Shown in pieces: positions 52,690 through 60,916 of a DNA stretch of 64,000 nt. The notes under the pieces were generated by a model. That model saw only the letters and a list, made by a program, of their open reading frames with translations. It had not been told where the DNA came from and searched no databases. The stretch comes from Bacteroidota bacterium (lineage in GTDB: Bacteria > Bacteroidota > Bacteroidia > Cytophagales > Cyclobacteriaceae): assembly GCA_016866235.1 (NCBI GenBank), contig VGMW01000004.1, positions 124,001-188,000 of the forward strand, read 5' to 3'. Position numbers and translations under genes: made by a program. Each line of letters begins with the position of its first letter. The stretch's first letter is position 1.

Positions 52690-53175
52690 TTAGATTTTCT
52701 TTTTCAAATGTTCCTCTATCTGTGAACGGTCCAAGTGGCAATTGATCCATTCGGGATCAAGCTTTGATCCATACCGTTTATAAAATTCGATCGATGGTTC
52801 ATTCCAATCCAGAACCTGCCACATCATACCAGTACAATTTTCCTGAATCGATTTTTTCATAACTGCATCGAACAGGTTTTTTCCAATACCTTTTCCGCGG
52901 AAGGGTTCCGAGACGATGATGTCTTCCAGCCACAAACGTTTACCCTTCCAGGTGCTGAACCGAAAATACCAGACAGCCATTCCGACAATCCGCTCATCGA
53001 CTTCGGCCACGAAAAATCCAAAGACAGGTTTTTCTCCAAAACCATCGGATGTCATTTGAGCTACGGTGTTGCTTACTTCCTGTTCAGCTTTTTCGTAGAT
53101 GGCCAACTCTCGAACCAGATTCAACAGTGCAGGCAGATCGCTTTGTTTTCCTTCACGAACCAACGTCATTTCCAT
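52690..53175 (-). CDS. GNAT-family N-acetyltransferase
   Basis: A 161-residue GNAT acetyltransferase. The acetyl-CoA-binding loop is EPFRGKGIGKNLFDAV near residue 90, with the preceding beta strand IVGMAVWYFRFSTWKGKRLWLEDIIV. It resembles the diamine/spermidine N-acetyltransferase (SSAT-like) group by its GKRLWLEDIIV core and C-terminal FYKRYG. The acceptor amine is unknown. It directly abuts the PH-like gene. Confidence 0.87.
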   Translation of the reverse strand: MEMTLVREGKQSDLPALLNLVRELAIYEKAEQEVSNTVAQMTSDGFGEKPVFGFFVAEVDERIVGMAVWYFRFSTWKGKRLWLEDIIVSEPFRGKGIGKNLFDAVMKKSIQENCTGMMWQVLDWNEPSIEFYKRYGSKLDPEWINCHLDRSQIEEHLKKKI

Positions 53176-53694
53176 TTAAACAGATGGGTTAGATTTTTTA
53201 AGCAGATCGGCCACGGATGGCTCGTCTGGTGAAATAAGGATGATGGCGTTATTGTTCATCCGCAGAAGGATCAATCGGTCTCTTCTGGTAACATACCAGG
53301 TCATGGTTCCATATTTAGCATTGAAGAATTTTCCATAGTAGCCGAAGATTCCGCCGTTACCAAAACCTCGCACCGTCCCTTTCATTTCTTTTTTATCAAT
53401 TAGCCCGGCCTCCCGTATATCGGTCAGCAATATTTTTTTTGGTCCAATGGGGCGTTCGATCCATAAAAACTTTTCATCGATTGAAAGCCCTGTTACGCTG
53501 TATACATAGGCAACCAATAAAATAAACCAAGGCAACAGCACTATCATGAATCTGAAGAATAGCGGAACACCAATTGCTGTCTTGTTAAAGAGAACGGTGG
53601 ACAAGAAAACTCCTTCTGCTATAAATAAAATTATTACCGCAAATGTTACGGTCCGGGACGTATCGTCCTTGGTGCAGGAGTAGCGTTTGACCAT
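53176..53694 (-). CDS. membrane protein with PH-like domain
   Basis: A 172-residue protein with two N-terminal membrane helices (TFAVIILFIAEGVFLSTVLF and FFRFMIVLLPWFILLVAYVY) and a C-terminal beta-rich domain like the bacterial PH-like fold (ILLTDIREAGLID). The sequence GFGNGGIFGYYGKFFNAKYG is typical of that fold in Bacteroidota. Function unknown. It sits between UbiA (4 bp upstream) and the GNAT gene. Confidence 0.65.
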   Translation of the reverse strand: MVKRYSCTKDDTSRTVTFAVIILFIAEGVFLSTVLFNKTAIGVPLFFRFMIVLLPWFILLVAYVYSVTGLSIDEKFLWIERPIGPKKILLTDIREAGLIDKKEMKGTVRGFGNGGIFGYYGKFFNAKYGTMTWYVTRRDRLILLRMNNNAIILISPDEPSVADLLKKSNPSV

Positions 53695-53697
53695 AAA

Positions 53698-54543
53698 TTA
53701 AATTGCCGCCATGCTCACGATGCCGAGCATCAGGATAATTTTTGATAAGAGACTAAGCTCATTAAATTCTTTAACCGTATCGGCCCGAACAAGCCGAAAA
53801 GAAAATATTCCCAACGGCAAGAATACCAGCGGCAGAAAATATAAAACCGGCAAGGGATAGAAAAATCGATGAACCACAAAAATGAAGGTCAGCAAAATAG
53901 CTATCCAGCCAGCTGTGTACATTTTGGTTTTGTACAATCCCCAAATGATGGGTAAGGTTTCACACCCGAATGTTTTATCTCCCTTAACGTCTTCCATGTC
54001 CTTTACTGCTTCTCTCACCATGGTCATCGCAAAAGCAAATCCTGCATAGAACCAAATCAGTGGATCCTTTGAAGGGAATGCCAGATAGATGACGACCACT
54101 GAGGCGAATGTAAGTAGTGCGATGGACAGGTTGCCAAAAAAAGGCCCGCGTTTAAGTCGAGCAGAATACAACCATAACAAAAGCGCTGAAGCAATGTTTA
54201 ATCCTGCTACCTTCCAATTAACAGCCCATCCGGCTAAAACTCCGGCTAAGGAAAGAACCACGTGTAAAAAAATGGCGCTGCGTCTGGACATGGTTGTTCC
54301 CACCACCACGCGGTCCGGACGATTGATCAGGTCAATTTTAATATCAAAATAATCGTTGATAATGTATCCCGCAGCAGCAATCAATCCGGTCGACAGCGAC
54401 AATAAAAACAGTTTCGTCGTTGCTACCACCGACGGATCGAGTAAGAACCAGGCTGCAGCGTACTGGGCAATGACAATAATGAGAATGTTCCAGGCCCTGG
54501 TGAGGCGCAACACCGGCTTCAACGGAAATCGATGAGAGGACAA
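53698..54543 (-). CDS. UbiA-family prenyltransferase
   Basis: A 281-residue membrane enzyme with about eight helices. Both Asp-rich motifs are present: NDYFDIKIDLINRPDR (residues ~64-79) and DMEDVKGDKTFGCETLP near 183. This is the geranylgeranylglycerol-phosphate / heme A / menaquinone-type prenyltransferase family. The start is a TTG at 54543; the open frame has no upstream ATG. The substrate is not told by sequence. Confidence 0.83.
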   Translation of the reverse strand: MSSHRFPLKPVLRLTRAWNILIIVIAQYAAAWFLLDPSVVATTKLFLLSLSTGLIAAAGYIINDYFDIKIDLINRPDRVVVGTTMSRRSAIFLHVVLSLAGVLAGWAVNWKVAGLNIASALLLWLYSARLKRGPFFGNLSIALLTFASVVVIYLAFPSKDPLIWFYAGFAFAMTMVREAVKDMEDVKGDKTFGCETLPIIWGLYKTKMYTAGWIAILLTFIFVVHRFFYPLPVLYFLPLVFLPLGIFSFRLVRADTVKEFNELSLLSKIILMLGIVSMAAI

Positions 54544-54592
54544 GTTTTTTCGGTGATGATTCCTGCGAAGGTAGGAAAAGACTCAGTATTAA

Positions 54593-55297
54593 TCAGTGGC
54601 AGTCAGGTACGGCAGTAACTGCGTTGGACTGGAAATCCTTTTCTGATTCAAAGACTCTAATGCTTTTGCCGATTAGAAAAACTCCGGCAACCAATAGCAT
54701 AATGGTCGTGACCCGACCAGGGCGCAACCATGGTGATTTGGATCGCAGACCGCTTAAAAAATTTCCTGCAAAACCAACGGTTAACTGCATGGTCAGAAGG
54801 GTGCCCATACCAAAAGACAGCATGTATAATGATCCTTGCCATGCTTGACCGAAGGTCATCGCAGTAACCACTGCAGCGTATGAAAGTCCACATGGAATCA
54901 TCCCGTTTACCATTCCTAGCGCTACAACAGATAAATCAGTCTTCTTTACAATTAACGGCTGAAAAAGGGAGCGCATCCAGCCAGAAGCTTTCAATAGTAA
55001 TGGCTCAAAAGTGGAAATTTTTAATAAACCAGTACCAGACAATGCGGTCGCCAACAAAACAATTCCGGCCAGAAGGGTAATGTATTTTCCAAAACCAAGC
55101 CATTCAAATGCATTGCCCAGGGAAGCCGCAGCAAAACCAAGCACTCCATACATTAACAATCGCCCAAGATTATAAATCAACTTTCGTTTCCATGCCGAAC
55201 GACCTGAGGTTACCGCTAGTATTAATGGACTGCACATGCCAAGACAGTGTAAACTGCCCGCTGCCCCAACCATCAGTCCTGTCAAAATAGGATTCAT
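54593..55297 (-). CDS. TauE/SafE-like (UreH_2) membrane protein of the cbb3 locus
   Basis: A 234-residue protein with six membrane helices. It has two symmetric Cys motifs, GSLHCLGMC near residue 15 and GMIPCG near 136, as in the UreH/CcoS-linked 'sulfite exporter' proteins that usually end cbb3 oxidase operons and may help copper delivery. Its start overlaps the fixH stop by 4 bp (ATGA). Since fixH is broken, its expression may also be reduced. Confidence 0.8.
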   Translation of the reverse strand: MNPILTGLMVGAAGSLHCLGMCSPLILAVTSGRSAWKRKLIYNLGRLLMYGVLGFAAASLGNAFEWLGFGKYITLLAGIVLLATALSGTGLLKISTFEPLLLKASGWMRSLFQPLIVKKTDLSVVALGMVNGMIPCGLSYAAVVTAMTFGQAWQGSLYMLSFGMGTLLTMQLTVGFAGNFLSGLRSKSPWLRPGRVTTIMLLVAGVFLIGKSIRVFESEKDFQSNAVTAVPDCH

Positions 55298-55719
55298 TTT
55301 ACCAGAACGGTTTCAATGAGATAGTTTTCTCCATTCATTTCCCAGGTAAGTGTAGCTCGGTATAGCCCGGTGGACAAATCCTTAGAACTCAAAATGGTTC
55401 TTCCTCCTGAAGGGTTGGCGTCAAAGTTTCGATCCAATTTTCCATCGGAGGGGCGTAGCAAATTCAACCTTGCATTTTCGACATCAACAACGCCTCTCCA
55501 TAAAACTTCAATATCATTATTTTGAATAAAAATAAGTGGCGAGGTCTTTAGATGCTTTGCCTTACTCATCGCTGTCATTTTTTCACCATGGTTCAACTAG
55601 CGGTAATAGTAGTCCGGGTACACCAAATTAATTTCCTGCTTCATACAAACTGTTACCAATACGGCGATGAGCGTGCCGAACACAACAAAAGAAAACACAA
55701 TTCCTTTTTGAAAACTCAT
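55294..55719 (-). pseudogene. fixH: fixH/ccoH interrupted by an in-frame amber stop
   Basis: FixH (CcoH) is the single-helix assembly factor of cbb3 oxidase. The ATG at 55719 overlaps the ccoG stop (ATGA) and begins a helix (GIVFSFVVFGTLIAVLVTV) followed by a family-like DYYYR. Codon 41 (55599-55597) is TAG where homologues typically have Glu, one base from GAG. After it the same frame continues without a break for 100 codons (LNHGEKMTAMSKAKHL to TVLVK), ending in the FixH-like domain with LRPSDGKLDRNF and STGLYRATLTWEMNG. Joined, 142 codons give the usual length. Translation from the TTG just after the stop would produce a protein without its anchor. Confidence 0.85.
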
Positions 55720-57149
55720 GATGCTTCGCGTTTTATTTTTATTGGACCTATAAACCTCGCTTCAACTGTTTCTATCCTCTTCTCTCCAGAAAAAATTCCT
55801 AATCTGATTTTCATTTTGACCGATGAGAGTTTCTCCGGCGGGATTTTTACGATAATCATTCGCTTTAAAAGCCCTTCCCCCTTTACTAGTATATCCTGAT
55901 CACCCACCAACCGTATTTCAGTATCTTCAGGGGACTCAGACTTAATTTTTAATGCTATGTCGTGGAATGTTTTGTTGACAAATTCAATGTTGTATACATT
56001 GGTGATCTGACCGTCGTCGGAAGTGGTGTACAATGTTCCCGGCGCCTTCAGGATGGTGGTTTCAATGTCGGAGCGTGTGAAAATAAAATACCCAGAAACA
56101 GAAAGTAAGGCGAAGAGCACACCGGCATAGGCGATGGTTCGGAAATTTAATACCCGGTTTACGCCTTGCTTAATGCTGTTGTGCGAGGCATAGCGGATGA
56201 GGCCGGTGGACTTACCTATTTTTTGCATGACATCATCACAGGAATCCATGCAAGCAGTGCAATTCACACATTCCAGTTGCGTTCCGTTGCGAATGTCTAT
56301 TCCGGTTGGACAAACGTGTACGCAAAGCTTACAATCAATACAATCACCCTTGGCTTCCTGCACCACGAAGCTCTTCTTAAGTTTGGTCCGTGGCTCTCCA
56401 CGCAGCCAATCGTAAGCCACCACGATTGAATCTTTTGTGAGCAGCACCCCTTGTAACCTGCCGTAAGGGCAAACTGCAATGCAGGCTTGCTCCCTAAACC
56501 AGGCAAAGACACCGTAGAAAACAGCGGTGAACCCTAACAACCCTAGAAAACCCGTTGGATGTTCCGCCGGTGACTGCCGAACTATTTCAGCTACCCGACC
56601 AATGCCAATTAAATAGGCCATGGCAACGTGTGCGATGAGGATGGAAATGCTCAAAAAAATAATTTGCTTGGCTCCCTTTCGAAGAATTTTTTCAAATGTC
56701 CATGGGGCCGCATTTAGTCGGCGCTGTTGTGGCGCGTCGCCTTCCAGCAAATACTCAATCTTCCGAAAAACCATCTCCATGAAAAGGGTCTGAGGGCATG
56801 CCCAGCCACACCAAAGACGACCGAAAGAGACGGTAAATAAGATCACAAAAACAAAAAATGTAATCAGCGTAAGGGCAAGCAGAAAAAAATCCTGGGGCCA
56901 AAAAACCTGGCCAAACAAAATAAAGCGACGCTCAAAAATATTGAACAATAAAAAGGGCTGATCATCAATCCTAATAAATGGGCCTATGAAAAAAAGTGAC
57001 AAAAGCACTATGGCAACCACGATGCGGAGCCGGTGATACCATCCCGACGGTTTCTTAGGATAAACCCAAACCCTTTTGCCTTCCTCGTCTACCGTTGCAA
57101 TGGTATTCCGGTACTCCTCATCGAATGCGTAAAAATTTTCGTTCGCCAT
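55716..57149 (-). CDS. ccoG: cbb3 oxidase assembly iron-sulfur protein CcoG
   Basis: A 477-residue membrane protein with four or five helices; the CcoG/RdxA-like polyferredoxin helps cbb3 oxidase maturation by reducing copper. It has CGWACPQTLF near residue 105, CPYGRLQG near 227 and the two [4Fe-4S] motifs CIDCKLCVHVCP and CVNCTACMDSC near 270-300. A C-terminal immunoglobulin-like FixG domain follows. The start is the ATG at 57149 (GTG at 57152 is less likely). The stop overlaps the fixH ATG. Confidence 0.93.
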   Translation of the reverse strand: MANENFYAFDEEYRNTIATVDEEGKRVWVYPKKPSGWYHRLRIVVAIVLLSLFFIGPFIRIDDQPFLLFNIFERRFILFGQVFWPQDFFLLALTLITFFVFVILFTVSFGRLWCGWACPQTLFMEMVFRKIEYLLEGDAPQQRRLNAAPWTFEKILRKGAKQIIFLSISILIAHVAMAYLIGIGRVAEIVRQSPAEHPTGFLGLLGFTAVFYGVFAWFREQACIAVCPYGRLQGVLLTKDSIVVAYDWLRGEPRTKLKKSFVVQEAKGDCIDCKLCVHVCPTGIDIRNGTQLECVNCTACMDSCDDVMQKIGKSTGLIRYASHNSIKQGVNRVLNFRTIAYAGVLFALLSVSGYFIFTRSDIETTILKAPGTLYTTSDDGQITNVYNIEFVNKTFHDIALKIKSESPEDTEIRLVGDQDILVKGEGLLKRMIIVKIPPEKLSSVKMKIRLGIFSGEKRIETVEARFIGPIKIKREAS

Positions 57150-57189
57150 CACCTTCTCCCCGGATTGTCTGATTAAACCATCCTATGGA

Positions 57190-58080
57190 TCAGGGCACGA
57201 CAGTCTTAACCGCTCCACTGTCTTGTGCAGCTTGTGGTTTAAACAATTCACCCTCGGGCTTTTTAGCATTTGGTGGATTGGTACCACGCAGTGAAAACAG
57301 GTAGCTTGAAACATTCCTGATTTTTTCAGGACTTAAGGAAGTTCCCCAGGCAATCATATTGGTACCGGTTACACCTTTTGAAACCACCGCATAAACAGAA
57401 CGAATATCTCCGCCATGCTTCCAATAGTCGTCGGTTAGGTTAGGGCCAATGTCGCCACCTCCATCCATCCTATGACAAGAAGAGCAAATACTGGTGTAAG
57501 TACTTTTTCCGTCAGCGAGCGCGACAGGATCACTGGTTTGTTCAACATTGGTTTCATCTATTACCGGACCGGTAATAGAAGCCTTCAATAATTTTTGTTG
57601 TGCGTCGGCCAGAGAAACTTCCTGCTCATACTCCGCCGTCTGCAGCGGTAACGTGTCGGTGAGGTGATAAGCCGCCAGATAAACTCCGCCCCAGATTATG
57701 GTTGCATAAAAAAGCCACTTCCACCATGGTGGTAGGAAATTATCCAGTTCCCGAATTCCATCATAGTTATGGTCGAGCATTACGGTCTCTTCCTTCTCGA
57801 GAGGAACAGAGCGGTTGCTCCATTCCATCAGCTTCGACCATAGACTGGGCTCTTCCTTCCATTCAACACCTTTTTGACGAGCAGCCTCGATGGAAGCCTC
57901 TTTGGTGAGTTGACGGAGAACCTGAAGCAGAAAACTGGCAACTACCAGAATTAGGACTGCTGATATGAAAATGAAACCAACAACCGTATAAAAAAGTACC
58001 ATCGGATCATCCCAAATGGAAGTAGAGGGAATTTGAAGGTTGATGGAGATGGTGTTCAAAATGAAAACGAGCTGATTCAT
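57190..58080 (-). CDS. ccoP: cbb3 oxidase subunit CcoP (monoheme)
   Basis: A 296-residue c-type cytochrome subunit of the cbb3 oxidase. It has an N-terminal helix (LFYTVVGFIFISAVLILVV), the CcoP-typical LDHNYDGIRELDNFLPPWW (about 102-120), a second helix, and one heme c site C199SSCH203 with MIAW as a possible Met ligand. Classical CcoP has two heme sites; only one is present here. Its ATG overlaps the ccoQ stop by 4 bp. Confidence 0.92.
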   Translation of the reverse strand: MNQLVFILNTISINLQIPSTSIWDDPMVLFYTVVGFIFISAVLILVVASFLLQVLRQLTKEASIEAARQKGVEWKEEPSLWSKLMEWSNRSVPLEKEETVMLDHNYDGIRELDNFLPPWWKWLFYATIIWGGVYLAAYHLTDTLPLQTAEYEQEVSLADAQQKLLKASITGPVIDETNVEQTSDPVALADGKSTYTSICSSCHRMDGGGDIGPNLTDDYWKHGGDIRSVYAVVSKGVTGTNMIAWGTSLSPEKIRNVSSYLFSLRGTNPPNAKKPEGELFKPQAAQDSGAVKTVVP

Positions 58081-58268
58081 GACGGATTGGATTTTTGTTC
58101 AAGGGACTGGTCATCCAGCGGCAGGCCACTCATCTCAGAGATATATTTCCGGTCGGCAGTAAATGCCCACCATAGCAAGACGACAAAAAATGAAAAGAAA
58201 ATGACAAAGGAAATGACAGGCCAAATGGCAACGTTTTGAATTCCCTGTAAGACTTCTTTGTAGATCAT
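58077..58268 (-). CDS. ccoQ: cbb3 oxidase subunit CcoQ
   Basis: A 63-residue single-helix protein (AIWPVISFVIFFSFFVVLLW) ending in a short cytosolic tail. Size and position between ccoO and ccoP, with ATGA overlap to ccoP, identify it as CcoQ, which stabilises the oxidase. Confidence 0.85.
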   Translation of the reverse strand: MIYKEVLQGIQNVAIWPVISFVIFFSFFVVLLWWAFTADRKYISEMSGLPLDDQSLEQKSNPS

Positions 58269-58279
58269 TGCTCAGTGAT

Positions 58280-59164
58280 TTACTGTTCCTTCAACTTTAT
58301 ATCCTGACCCAAACGTTGCAGGTAAGCGATCAGGGCAACAATCTCTGCATCTGCTACCGTTTCGTACTGTTCTGCTTTTAGTCTGTTGACAATACCATTG
58401 GCTTGTTGCTCGTAATCTATCAGCGCCTGTTTTTCATAGTCATCAGGATAGGGAACGCCGATTTTTCTGAGTGCAGCTATTTTAGAAGGTAGTGTGGACT
58501 TGTCCACTGTAGCTTCATACAACCAGGGATAGGCTGGCATGATTGATCCATTGGAAACTTCCGCTGGTGTGAGCATGTGGCGGAAATGCCAACTGTCGGC
58601 ATACTTTCCTCCCACACGGTGAAGGTCAGGCCCCGTTCTTTTGGATCCCCACAAAAACGGATGGTCATAAATATACTCGCCAGCTTTAGAGTACTCTCCT
58701 CCGGAGGGATCGTAACGCTGAACCTCGGAGCGGAACGGGCGCACCATTTGGGAATGGCAACCCACACAGCCTTCACGAATGTAAATATCCCTGCCCTCCA
58801 GCTCCAGTGGAGTGTATGGCTTGACACTTGCAATGGTTGGCACATTCGATCGAATCAGAAATGTTGGAACCATTTCAATCACACCACCGATCAGGATAGC
58901 CACCAGTGCGAGCGCTGTGAACAGCACCGGCTTGCTCTCCAGGGTATGATGCCAGCCACCAGATGATGCTGATTTAATCATCGGCGCAACCTCTACCGCT
59001 TCATCACTTTCAAAACTTCCCTGCTTTGCTGTTTTCAAGAGGTTATAAATCATTACAAAAACACCGATCAGATAGAATGAGCCACCAACGGCCCGAAGCA
59101 CATGCATCGGCAGGATTTGAGCAGTGGTTTCAAGAAAATTCTGATAGCGAAGGAAGCCATCGAC
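58280..59164 (-). pseudogene. ccoNO fusion gene, truncated: CcoN tail plus CcoO
   Basis: Reading leftward from about 59,164: the last ~60 residues of CcoN (DGFLRYQNFLE, LPMHVLRAVGGSFYLIG and a helix ending VMIYNLLKTA), a ~20-residue linker, then CcoO with its N-terminal helix, the heme c site CVGCHSQMVRPF and the Met-ligand region IMPAYPWL. The CcoN catalytic subunit normally has twelve helices and six His ligands for heme b, heme b3 and CuB; all are missing. Right of ~59,165 the reading frame continues for 35 codons of unrelated sequence that on the plus strand encodes the end of a histidine kinase. No functional oxidase can be made from this gene. Confidence 0.88.
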
Positions 59165-59272
59165 CGTATGTACATCGTGAGCCGTTACGTAGAGCTGGCA
59201 CATGGCAGCATCGATTTTGTAAGTAAGGCAGGCGAAGGAACAGAATTCACCATTTCTCTTCCCTGCCACTAA
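59165..59272 (+). pseudogene. histidine kinase C-terminal fragment, 5' truncated
   Basis: Plus-strand codons from 59,168 to the TAA at 59,270-59,272 read MYIVSRYVELAHGSIDF then SKAGEGTEFTISLP. This is the end of the ATPase domain of a sensor kinase (GLYIVxxYVELHGGxI ... GEGTxFTIxLP). The dimerisation domain, H-box, N-box and G1 box are absent: to the left the frame runs into the minus-strand ccoNO sequence. A response regulator starts 38 bp downstream, so this was its cognate kinase. The lost parts of both genes lay between here and ccoNO. Confidence 0.85.
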
Positions 59273-59309
59273 AGCAGCAAAACATACTTCAGATTAAACA
59301 AATACATTC

Positions 59310-60368
59310 ATGAGTAAACTTCTTCTAATCGAGGACAACGCGGAGGTCAGAGAAAATACCGCTGAAATTCTTCAGTTGGCCCGCTACGATGTGCTTACCG
59401 CTGAAAATGGAAAGGTCGGCGTCGAGCTTGCCCTTCAGGAAAAACCTGATCTGATTATTTGTGACATTATGATGCCTCTGTTAGACGGTTATGGGGTTTT
59501 ACACATGTTGAGTAAGAATCCCGAAACCTCCTTTATTCCATTTATTTTTCTGACGGCCAAATCGGAAAATTCAGACTATCGGAAAGGAATGGAATTGGGC
59601 GCCGACGATTACATCACCAAGCCCTTCGAGGAAACGGCATTATTGAATGCCATTGAGGTGCGGCTCAAAAAAGCTGATAAACTCAGAAAAAATTTCACCC
59701 AGGATCTTTCTGGTGTAAATGAGTTTTTTGACTCGGCCGCTCAGCACATCAATTTAAAATTGACAGAGAAAGCAAGAGAAGTTCAGAAGTACAGGAAAAA
59801 ATCAGTTCTCTTTCAGGAAGGTCACCGGCCGCTTTTTCTATACTTCCTGGTGAGCGGAAAAGTGAAGGCCTATCGTTCCAATGAGGATGGAAAAGAATTG
59901 ATTACCCACATCCACATCCCTGGTGATTTTATCGGCTACACTCCAATACTGGAAGAAACCTCTTACAAAGACAGTGCAGATATTTTAGAAGATGCGGAAG
60001 TAATGCTGATTCCGCGTGAAGAATTTTTGAGACTACTAAGCTCAGACAATCTGGTGGCCCGTCAGTTCATTCGGATGTTAACCAAAAATGTGGTAGTCCA
60101 TGAAGACAAACTCATCAATCTTGCATACAATTCCGTTCGTAAAAGAGTAGCCAATGGATTATTGGAGGTGCTGCAAAAGTTTAAGTCCAATGGAGTCGAT
60201 AATCCCCCTCTTACCATTTCCAGAGAAGACCTCGCTCAGGTAGTAGGAACTGCAACTGAGTCACTCATTCGGACGCTAAGTGAATTCAAAACAGACAAAC
60301 TAATTGACATCAACGGTGGCAAAATCACCGTATTGCAAGAGAGTAAACTTAAAAATCTGATTTACTGA
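59310..60368 (+). CDS. response regulator with Crp/Fnr-type DNA-binding domain
   Basis: A 352-residue regulator. The receiver domain (1-120) has phospho-acceptor Asp52 in CDIMMP and Lys104 in TKPF. A cNMP-binding-like barrel (about 150-265) and an HTH_Crp domain (about 275-340; TISREDLAQVVGTATESLIRTLSEF) follow. The recognition helix keeps Glu and Arg at the FNR positions, but has Ile where FNR has Ser. No Cys cluster is present, so it senses through its kinase rather than by an Fe-S cluster. It likely controls the adjacent cbb3 genes; its kinase is lost here. Confidence 0.9.
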   Translation: MSKLLLIEDNAEVRENTAEILQLARYDVLTAENGKVGVELALQEKPDLIICDIMMPLLDGYGVLHMLSKNPETSFIPFIFLTAKSENSDYRKGMELGADDYITKPFEETALLNAIEVRLKKADKLRKNFTQDLSGVNEFFDSAAQHINLKLTEKAREVQKYRKKSVLFQEGHRPLFLYFLVSGKVKAYRSNEDGKELITHIHIPGDFIGYTPILEETSYKDSADILEDAEVMLIPREEFLRLLSSDNLVARQFIRMLTKNVVVHEDKLINLAYNSVRKRVANGLLEVLQKFKSNGVDNPPLTISREDLAQVVGTATESLIRTLSEFKTDKLIDINGGKITVLQESKLKNLIY

Positions 60369-60730
60369 GTTTGCTCAATTAGCTTGCCCTCTGCATTCTG
60401 GCGCTCCAACGACCAGTCATCTGTAAGAGAGGTTTCGATCCAAACATTTCCAGATTTACGAAATACCCGCGCGATTAATCCTGTGGCCCGCTGAAAATCA
60501 GCTTTAATTTGTTCCACGGTACGAAAGTGACTAAGATCTATTGATGGCATAGCTGCCTTGGGCAACAGGGAGTGGTTTTCTATTTTTTTTGTGATACGAA
60601 TTCCGTTGAGTTCGAGCGTTTTGTAAAACTCGATTTTCAAGAAATTATAAGTCCCGCTGAAAAATTGCTGGATCTCCGCTACCGTCAGCTTTTCAGAAAT
60701 CGAAAGGTTTATCGGTTGAAGTGTTGACAC
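60362..60730 (-). CDS. conserved hypothetical protein (122 aa)
   Basis: A 122-residue cytosolic protein of unknown family, mixed alpha/beta with no recognised motif. Its start is a GTG at 60730: an upstream in-frame stop (TAA near 60,751) leaves no ATG. The 3' end overlaps the response regulator gene by 7 bp. An FNR-like site lies about 70 nt upstream, so it may be under oxygen-linked control. Confidence 0.5.
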   Translation of the reverse strand: MSTLQPINLSISEKLTVAEIQQFFSGTYNFLKIEFYKTLELNGIRITKKIENHSLLPKAAMPSIDLSHFRTVEQIKADFQRATGLIARVFRKSGNVWIETSLTDDWSLERQNAEGKLIEQTQ

Positions 60731-60796
60731 GCAATAAAAAATGTTAGGTTATAAATATGGGAGGTTAAAAATAGGGACTTAGTGCAGCTATCAAAC

Positions 60797-60810
60797 ATGA
60801 TTTTTATCAA
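60797..60810. promoter_or_regulatory. FNR/Crp-like box
   Basis: ATGATTTTTATCAA matches the FNR consensus TTGAT-N4-ATCAA at nine of ten defined bases. It lies in the 186-bp gap between the 122-residue gene and the GH13-like gene, next to the gene of a Crp/Fnr-type response regulator. Function is inferred; the rest of 60,731-60,916 shows only AT-rich sequence with short repeats. Confidence 0.4.
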
Positions 60811-60916
60811 GAATTTTCATGATCAAAAGGGGATAACCGATCACGGTCATAAAATTTACCGGTCAATCGCTGAAATTAACGGTTTGCTACCGGCCATCGT
60901 CAAGATTTTATGACTT

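Noticed and set aside
59026-59226. 66-residue plus-strand frame at the ccoNO/kinase junction
   Set aside because: It is out of frame with the kinase fragment (frame ending at 59,272) and reads antisense to CcoO/CcoN.
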